Source: Entoloma clypeatum (taxonomy: Eukaryota; Basidiomycota; Agaricomycetes; Agaricales; Entolomataceae). Taken from it: a DNA stretch of 64,000 nt. A program made the position numbers and the translations under genes. The DNA is taken from contig OY751493.1 in the NCBI GenBank assembly GCA_963565915.1, forward strand, positions 3,968,001 through 4,032,000. Direction: 5' to 3'. Below are positions 57,329 to 64,000 of the stretch, piece after piece; within the stretch, counting starts at the first letter, position 1; the number at the start of each line of letters is the position of its first letter. Below the pieces are notes generated by a model, which saw only the letters and a program-made list of their open reading frames with translations, was not told the origin of the DNA and did not search any database.

Positions 57329-60300
57329 TCAGGCTAACCATTCATCCTCTCTGTGTCCCAAATCCAAGCTCCTCAAGTCATCAAGATGCACCTCGTGCTC
57401 CGGTCTCAGGAAGAGACTCCGCGCGCTCGCAGTGCTCGCCATCGATAACTCCGTCGTCGTGTTGGACGTCAGCGAAGCCTCTGCTGGGTGTTCATGCCCC
57501 ATCCTCCGCGTCAAAGGTGGGGGAACTTCCGCCGGGGCGGGAGCGCGGAAGCTGTCAAAATCAGCTGTAAAGCTTGCTCCAAAAGGCATGTTGTCGTCGC
57601 CGTCATATTTATGGTCGTGCAAAAGCATCGTCATATTCGCAGGAAGTGATGGCAACACGGACGATGCGGTGCTCAAACGTCTCCTGCGTATCTTGGCAGG
57701 GGTGGACGATATAGGATTCACTAGGTCGACACGGAGTGTCTCCTCTTCGTCATCTTCAGGTCGAGGGACGCGATCTCGTCGCATAAGGTGTCTTGGCGGC
57801 TCCGTGAACTCGTTTGGCCCATCATCCAGATCCAGCTCCTCTCCTGCATCATCGGCTTCCAAATCTTCCTCGTCTCGTCCATACAGCATGGCCGAGCCTA
57901 AGCCACTTCTCCTGTCAGGTAAAGTCCATGCCCCCAAAGCCCTGCCTGCATGACTAGGAGGAGGAGGAGGGGGCATCATCCCCCGGTGTGTGACCTGACC
58001 CCTCAATTCCCCCATCTCACTTCTGAGCTCCCGCATCATCCTTCTCAGATCTTCATTTTCCGCACGCATACTTTCGAGCCTCTCGAGCCTCATCCTCAGG
58101 TCCTCATTCTCCCTCCTGAGCAATCTCGTCATCCTCTGCGAGTCCGACAGCGCACTCAACAGGGCCCCCGTTTCCGTCGCATGCCTCTCCGTCAAATCAC
58201 GCATCTCATCTCTTTCCCACTCCCGCTCTCGTTCTCGTAATCCGAAAGCAAATGACGACCCAGACACCGACGTTGGTGCAGTCGACCCGGACCTTGGTGT
58301 AAGATCCCGACTCCCGCCACTTGGGCTGGAACCCGTGTAAGTCGGACTGTCCGACACTCCTGACGCCCTCCTCCCAAATCCAGTGCTGGAATCCGCTCTC
58401 CCTCTCCTTGACCCGCCAGTAGAACTTCCAATTTCCGAGAACGCCATCCTCGATGACCCACGGGGAGCATAATCCGACGAGCTCCTTGCAATTCCGCTGG
58501 CCCGCCCTAACGACCGAATTCCCATTCCGGATCCTCCGAGTCTCTCGCCCTCGTCGCGATCGCGGTCGCGCTCCGCACCTAACAACCCCGCAGCCCTAAA
58601 CGCTTTCACCGTCCGCGGGCTAAGCCACTCCGTCGCCAGAGGCCTGGTTCTCCTTCCATCATTACTCATCGTCATACGCCCAGAGAGGCTGCTGGCAGAC
58701 CTTCCGGGAATCTCGCCAAATTCTCCTACATCCACACCCTCTTCGTGACGATACCGCGATCCCGAACCTGCACTCCTACCCAAAGCTTCCTGGTGTCTGG
58801 CATCATGGACGCTCACGCTCCGCTCCCTCGTGCTCGTGCGCGTGCGTGCCTGCGCTCGGCGGGCTACGAAGGCCGAAGAAGAAGAAGCCATTCCAGAGCG
58901 TGGCCTCACGATCCCAGTAGCATCTTCCTCCCTCCCGCTGTCTTGGCGGTACATCTCAGACCGCGAGTCAGACACCGAAAGGCGGGACTGGGGGCTGCGC
59001 TGAAGAGCATATATCACTCCCTGGGAGATTGGGGAGGTCAGAGGGGACAGAGGGGAAGTTGTCTCATCCAGCGACGGCCGGTGCGTGGATGATGACACAG
59101 ACAGTCGAGGGAGGTCGTGGCTTGCGCATGCTCGTGGTGGCGAGTCAGGAGAGGGAAGCTTGGGGGTGGATGGGGTGGTGGATCCCTTTCTTGAGCGGAT
59201 TTCCGAAAAGGGGGAGGCGAGGAAGGTGCCCCGTTCTGTCGTTGTTCCGGATGAAGCTGAGCGGGTGAGAGGGTCGGGCTTGATGCTGCGTGAGATAGAC
59301 GGTGATGTCCGTGTGGGGAGTTTGGCCCGGAAGGGGAATGAGAATGCTGTGGGAGAGGGGGTAGACCCTGGCATTATAGTGGGAGCAAAAGATGGTGCGG
59401 AGGGTGATGGTGAGGATGTGATGTTTGCTGGTGAATCAGGCGCCGAGGGCGGATGAAAGGTGCGAGAGGACTGTAGCTTTGGTAAACGAGACAGAGTAGC
59501 TGTTGATCCTATGGGTGCACCTAGCGGCATTGTCAAAGATAGGGGAGAAGAATGTGGACCTGTTTTCTGTAGGTTCTGAGGCAATTCTGAAGGTGGAAGG
59601 TTATTTGGGCTCAGCAGAGCTGCCAAGTCAGGATCAAGGGTGGCGACATCCAGGACGGAGTGTTCTGCTTCCTCCGTTGCGTCGGCGACCACGGCGGTGT
59701 CTTGCGCAGGCCGTTGGCGAGCAGTGTTATCTTCAGACCTGATTGCATGCATAATTTCTTCAGCAAGATTTTCCGTAGAAAGATTTAGAAAGGAATCATC
59801 CTGCTCTGCTGAGGCATCCTGGAACTTTGTGTCGAGAGGAATAGAAATGCATTCGTCATTTCGAGCTGGGGAGGACGAACGCGACGAGAACGACGAGGAA
59901 GATTGTGCTTGTCTGGAAAGTCCCGAGGTATCGGCTTCGAGGATAGTAGAAAGGTCGTTTGGGATCAGAGGTTCCGGTGAGGGACTTCGTTGGACAGGCG
60001 CTTAAACAGAGAAGTCGAGGTAAGCGACCGGAAGCAGCGGCATGAAGAACAAACTACCTGGTTCGTCGATATTCGTGGGGTCCTCCATATAAGCTCGAAT
60101 ATCAGCCATATCAGGCTCCCGCGGAAGAGGTTTATCCAGCGCTAACGTTGACCATGATAGCGACCGCCTCAAGACCGTTTCACTGGAGGCTTTGGGAGTC
60201 TGAACATCTGGGGTGACAGAAGGCAAATCAACCGATGAAGACACCCGTTCACGCTGGAACGATTTTCGCACAGATCCAAAACTGACAAAGGTGGTGCGAT

Positions 60301-60550
60301 GCGGATTCGGACTGGGAGTTAGTGTGGCCGATATTGGAGTGGGTTGTTTGTTCGGGGCGAAAGGAAGGAGCGACCGGAGAGAACGGAGGACAGGAATGCC
60401 AGTTGGCGTCGTAGTAGGAACATTGGAAGGAGATGCTGAAGATTTAGAATACGTGAAAGACGTGTTCGATGCATTCGAGCTGGCGGTTGTGGACGTTCGA
60501 CGAGCAAAAGGGATCGATGCAGGGAACGCGCTTTGTTGTGCGGTTGGCAT
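57329..60550 (-). CDS. Large disordered protein with coiled coil
   Basis: Two exons (60550-60058 and 60000-57329) separated by a 57-bp GT-AG intron give 1,054 residues in frame. The first ~500 residues are Ser/Pro/Thr-rich with short basic patches (RSLSWSTLALDKPLPREP, RSPSPEPLIPNDL). At about residue 620 a short ordered segment TEWLSPRTVKAFRAAGLL is followed by an Arg/Asp-rich turn. A clear coiled coil with Leu heptads lies around residues 760-830 (LLRRENEDLRMRLERLE, ENEDLRRMMRELRSEM). Then PPPPPP, acidic DLEADDAGEELDLDDG, and TPAKIRRRRLSTASSVLPS. The TEWLSPRTVKAFRAAGLL segment is the best query, as it looks like a conserved short linear region. No known domain recognised. A cytoskeleton or polarity scaffold is possible from the composition only. 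Confidence 0.8.
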
Positions 60551-61081
60551 CGTGAAAGAAATTAATCGTTAGTAACAGTATGAGAGGTTGGCGACACCAG
60601 GTCAAACCAGAAGCATTGATAAACGACGAGTGCAAGGCTGGTCAACGAGTTGTGGACGCTGTTGCACGCGACGTCCAGCCATCATGATTCTACCGTCAGG
60701 CTTGTGATTTCGGAATTATGTTTGACCCGAGAGTTGTTCTCAAAGAAATGCATCTTTACATACCACAAGTGAGGTATAAATTTACGACACAAGGAAAGGT
60801 GCTCGCAATCAAGATCAGAACGGCAAAATAGCAAGAGTGTTGAAGTACTGCAGCCCTCAACTACTATTCGAATGGAACGAAGCCTAGCACTGGCAAGGCC
60901 ATACCAGCGCGCGCGATGAGACCTTGGATCAAAATAGAGTCACGCATCTGTTCCATGTTTTGCTATGGCACTCTCTAGAAGTCTCGACTATGGGCTTGCG
61001 ATGGGCTCGAGGATCTGCTCGGACTGTATTTATTTGCAGTATTCGTTAATCCTACCTGTCAAACCCAAGTTAAACCCATAC
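60551..61081. other. Upstream region of the coiled-coil gene
   Basis: About 530 bp holding its promoter and the 3' flank of the zinc-finger gene, both on -. No gene seen. Confidence 0.4.
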
Positions 61082-61610
61082 CTACGGGATGGCTGCAACC
61101 CATGCCGTCAGAAAAGAACGCTGCTGAACTCCCACAGCGACTAGTATCAAGAGCGCCAGGATGCAATATAGCGCCATGTGCACAGTACCAAGCAGATGAC
61201 AGAGGGCTACCAGGACAGAGGGGTTCCTCCCCGCGCGGTTCAGGAAGAGTGCGTGAGTGGAAGAGTTCATGTGCTGTAGGTGACGGTGAGGTGAAAGGAG
61301 TAGGAAAGAAAATAATGCAAGGGCCTACTGCTTTCAGGTTGCTGGCGGATTGGAAGTGGCGATCACAAGGTGCGCAATAGTGATGATTGGGTGACTGGCG
61401 GTAATGTTCCTTCAAACCATAGTCGTTCTTGAACACTCGCCTGCAACAGCTGCAGTAACTGTGCTCTGTATCGTAATGCTCACGAAGGTCTTCATCGTCC
61501 CCGAAATGGTCATTACAAGACTGGCAATACGAGTGGTGAGGGCTCTGAACCCAGTGTTCCCTGAGTCCGGTCCATTGGAAGTATCGGTCACAACGTTTGC
61601 ATTCAGGCAT
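61082..61610 (-). CDS. C2H2 zinc-finger protein
   Basis: Start at 61610 (MPECKRCDRYFQWTGLREH) chosen because it opens directly into the first finger; an upstream ATG at 61670 is less natural. Fingers: CKRCDRYFQ...HWVQSPH, CQSCNDHFGDDEDLREHYDTEH, CSCCRRVFKNDYGLKEHYRQSPNH, and CAPCDRHFQSASNLKA-HMNSSTH. The last is completed across an intron (61274-61328, GTAGGC...CTACAG) with exact C2-12-H-5-H spacing. The spacer YCxxC pattern is typical of a fungal family. After the last finger the frame becomes hydrophobic (ALYCILALLILVAVG) and stops at 61082, unusual for this family; a further intron or frameshift may be missed. Probably nucleic-acid binding; no target can be named. Confidence 0.7.
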
Positions 61611-61670
61611 CTGCCAGCGCGAATGTGCTAATTCAATGCTCGACGCGGGACGGAAACAATCTAGAGACAA

Positions 61671-61936
61671 ACGTTCAAACCTTCAGGTTAGGAGCGCGAG
61701 ACTCTGGTGACGATGCATGAAGCGTGTTGTACGAGTATGGTTTCCGCTCCGTCTCTTTCATCAGGGCAGGCTGGTTTTTTGACGACACTATCTTGTCTGC
61801 CTGTTTACAACTTTCACTATCTTTAAGTTATTTGGAAATCCAAGAGTATGGCAAAAATTCGGAAACATTGGAGGCTGTCGGGTTGATCTGAGCGTACATT
61901 ATATTACAATGAACTTGGGGACTATGGGTTAGTTGC
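61671..61936. other. Short intergenic stretch
   Basis: About 265 bp between two minus-strand genes; probable promoter of the zinc-finger gene. No gene seen. Confidence 0.35.
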
Positions 61937-64000
61937 TCAAGCCCTTCGTTTCGACTTCCTTCCAGGAGGTTGATAATCACCGTCCTTCCCGTTATCCACA
62001 TCCACATCCATGTCCTCTTCATCATCCTCACTGGCATTTCCCTCATCCTGGTTCCCAGCAGCACTCTGGATACTCCCCGCGGCATCTTGAGCATGTTCTT
62101 TGCGCTGTCGCTTCGACCGTGAGCTTGACTCCGACTGTACCTGAGATGTTATGTCACCCCCCGACCTGCGCTTCGCGGGGTTGAGCTGAACGCGTGGATC
62201 CACAATTTCGTGGGCCTTCAACTCTCCGTCAGATGCCCAATCGGCGGCAGGATTGTTAAGGAGGTTGTTGAGGATCTTCGTTACCCAGCCACCATTCTCC
62301 ACGATCTTGAGTGCCCTCTCCTGCTTCGAGGTGTCAATGGGCGTCTGCTGCGATGCTGGGGATTCAACGTCGTCCTCCCAGCCATCCAAGGCTGGTTTTT
62401 CAAGGGGGGGCGCTGGATACCTGTATTGTAGAACTTTGCGCAACGATTCCAGGGTGGAAATGAGACCTTGGTTGGCGACGCGCACAGAGGCAAGGTACCC
62501 CTCGTTCCGCAAGAAGCTTAGCCTTGCCTGGCCCAAAACACGTTTCTCCCTATCTTTGAAGGAATGTTCAAAAATTTCGTATATCATGTCGGAAAGGGCT
62601 GCTGCTGAGAGGGTATGTTTGCCATATCTTAAGACCATCCAAACAAGGACGTGGTAGAAGGATTCTTCGTCATCAAGGCGGTCCGGGACAGGAGGGGGGG
62701 CATCGGGGTCGGTCTTCAGGAGCCTGATTGCCATGAATTGCCATGTTCCCTGAACAGAATATTAGGTTGCGAACTGCAAGAAAGAAATTTGTCGACAGAC
62801 TGTGCGTTCCAACGTGCTGCCATCGGTGTCTGGATCCGCGATCTCAGCGCTGAGATCTTTGCTGAGGTCCCAGTCACATAAGAACCCCTTCATAACGCCA
62901 TTGACTTGCTTCATCATGATGTTAGTAACGCTGATATCACGATGAAGAATCTTGGCATCGCCATGGGCGTGACGGTGTGCTGGGTTGAAAATTAACAGAT
63001 ACACAAGGGTGCGGCTAGAAGCCATAGAGCTTTCTTACCTATAGTAGCATCGCGTACGATGGAAACCAATTGTTTAGCGGTAGATGCGGCCTCCAGGCTG
63101 GCGTCCATTTTCTCAAGAACGAGGCGGTAGTGTTGCAATGTCCGAAGGAACCGGGGGGTAGTTCTATGCGGTTCGACGATGTTGTCCTTGTTCCATTCCT
63201 GAGTCAAAGTAATTTGTTCTTCGACATCGCCTGCATCAATGAATTCGGGGATGTTAGGGACACCAGCTTTATGCAATTTCTTGTAGATCTCGTGCTCTGG
63301 TATCAGGCCTTTCCGCTTGATGCGCCAAGTGTCTTTCAAAAAGAAAACTTTACCATCGCGCTCGCGATAGGCAGCGAAAGTACGCGTGGACCGGCCGATT
63401 GGACTTGAAATTCTGGCGTATATGTTCTTTTCGCAGGCGAAGTATGTGTCCTTATTGATGGTCATAGAAATAAGCAGTTCATGTGCTTCGCAGCGAAGCT
63501 CGCGCCTGATCGCGGCTGCTAGGCGGGTAGTGGGGTTGACATTGACGGTAGTGTCAATTCCGCGAGCCTCGCGGGTGGCATGGTTGAATCGCCTGAAGAA
63601 TAGGTAGACCACTTCAGAATCCCAGTTGAGCCTCTCTGTGACTACAACTCCACTTCTGTCCCAGCGCAAAAGCCTCATGTATTTAGGGAAGACGAGAGCA
63701 GAGAAGATGTGCGTGCGATACTGGGCAGCTGCATGAGCGGTGGCGTAAAGTGTTATTTGACCGAGGGTCTCCTCCGGCTTCTGACCCTTCCGCTGGATAG
63801 GTTTCTCCAGATTGTCCTCGAACGGATCGTCGCTTTCGCCAACTTTGAACTCGATCATCATCTCGGACTTCTTGATATCTTGAATTGCGTCCCTTCCCGG
63901 TTGGTAGCTCCCCTTGCTATACAGCGACGCGTCTGGTTTCACCTCTTTGCCATCAAAGTCTTGTGCAGGATTGTCATGGGTATCAACCACGACCATATTT
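61937..64000 (-). CDS. FunK1-type fungal kinase, 5' end cut by window edge
   Basis: Fungal-specific kinase family (FunK1), widely expanded in mushrooms. Reading enters at the right edge in a block VVVDTHDNPAQDFDGKEVKPD-like that is internal to the family, so the true start is outside. Domains in order: KKSEMMIEFKVGESDDPFED, QITLYATAHAAAQYRTHIF, and FALVFPKYMRLLRWDRSGVVV-like (the usual N-terminal half). Then FFLKDTWRIKRKGLIPEHEIYKKL (lobe start), ILHRDISVTNIMM (catalytic loop, Asp and Asn intact), FLCDWDLSK (DWD in place of DFG, normal for FunK1) and RTGTWQFMAI after an intron at about 62752-62800. The C-terminus has an acidic tract (SEDDEEDMDVDVDNG) and a terminal basic GRKSKRRA that may act as a nuclear signal. 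Substrate unknown. Confidence 0.88.

Noticed and set aside
1..64000. CRISPR arrays, rRNA, tRNA, intact transposons or viral insertions
   Set aside because: None recognised; all repeats seen are gene duplications or simple low-complexity sequence.

Overview
The window is nuclear DNA from a filamentous basidiomycete, most likely a mushroom-forming agaricomycete. Genes are dense and split by very short introns (mostly 44-65 bp, GT...YAG). Agaricomycete hallmark families are present: LPxEIL-type F-box proteins, a FunK1-type kinase, a second kinase with an H-x-NNVAYRDCKYTN loop, and a class IV chitin synthase. All protein names come from reading motifs by eye; no database search was run.

Layout. 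Housekeeping block (1-14.4 kb): NOG2 GTPase (-, cut by the left edge), mitochondrial ribosomal protein uS15m (+), an F-box protein (-), Kap114/importin-9 (+), an RS-rich nuclear protein (-) and another F-box/LRR-like protein (-). Accessory block 1 (14.4-26.5 kb): a gene-poor stretch, then a tandem F-box family of three intact genes and two decayed copies, all on +. Then a large disordered protein (-, 26.6-30.6 kb). Accessory block 2 (30.6-36.7 kb): an unrecognised gene made of two fused copies of one ~300-residue unit, followed by an amidoligase-like membrane-tailed protein. Then the class IV chitin synthase (-, 36.7-41.3 kb). Accessory block 3 (41.3-46.1 kb): a fungal kinase (-), a well-spliced unrecognised 237-aa gene (+), and a decayed piece of a second kinase copy (-). 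The right third holds a Whi2-like BTB protein (+), two unrecognised + genes, LTO1 (-), a copper amine oxidase (+), a large coiled-coil/disordered protein (-), a C2H2 zinc-finger protein (-) and a FunK1 kinase (-, cut by the right edge).

How the genes work together. There is no operon or obvious biosynthetic cluster. Conserved functions cover ribosome assembly and export (NOG2, LTO1), mitochondrial translation (uS15m), nuclear import (Kap114), cell wall synthesis (chitin synthase), stress/growth control (Whi2) and amine catabolism (copper amine oxidase). Divergent pairs (NOG2/uS15m, F-box/Kap114, kinase/237-aa gene, LTO1/amine oxidase) probably share intergenic promoters. The most unusual material is in the accessory islands: the F-box birth-and-death array with its shared upstream motif, and the fused two-unit gene next to the amidoligase-like gene. 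No tRNA, rRNA, CRISPR array or intact transposable element was recognised.
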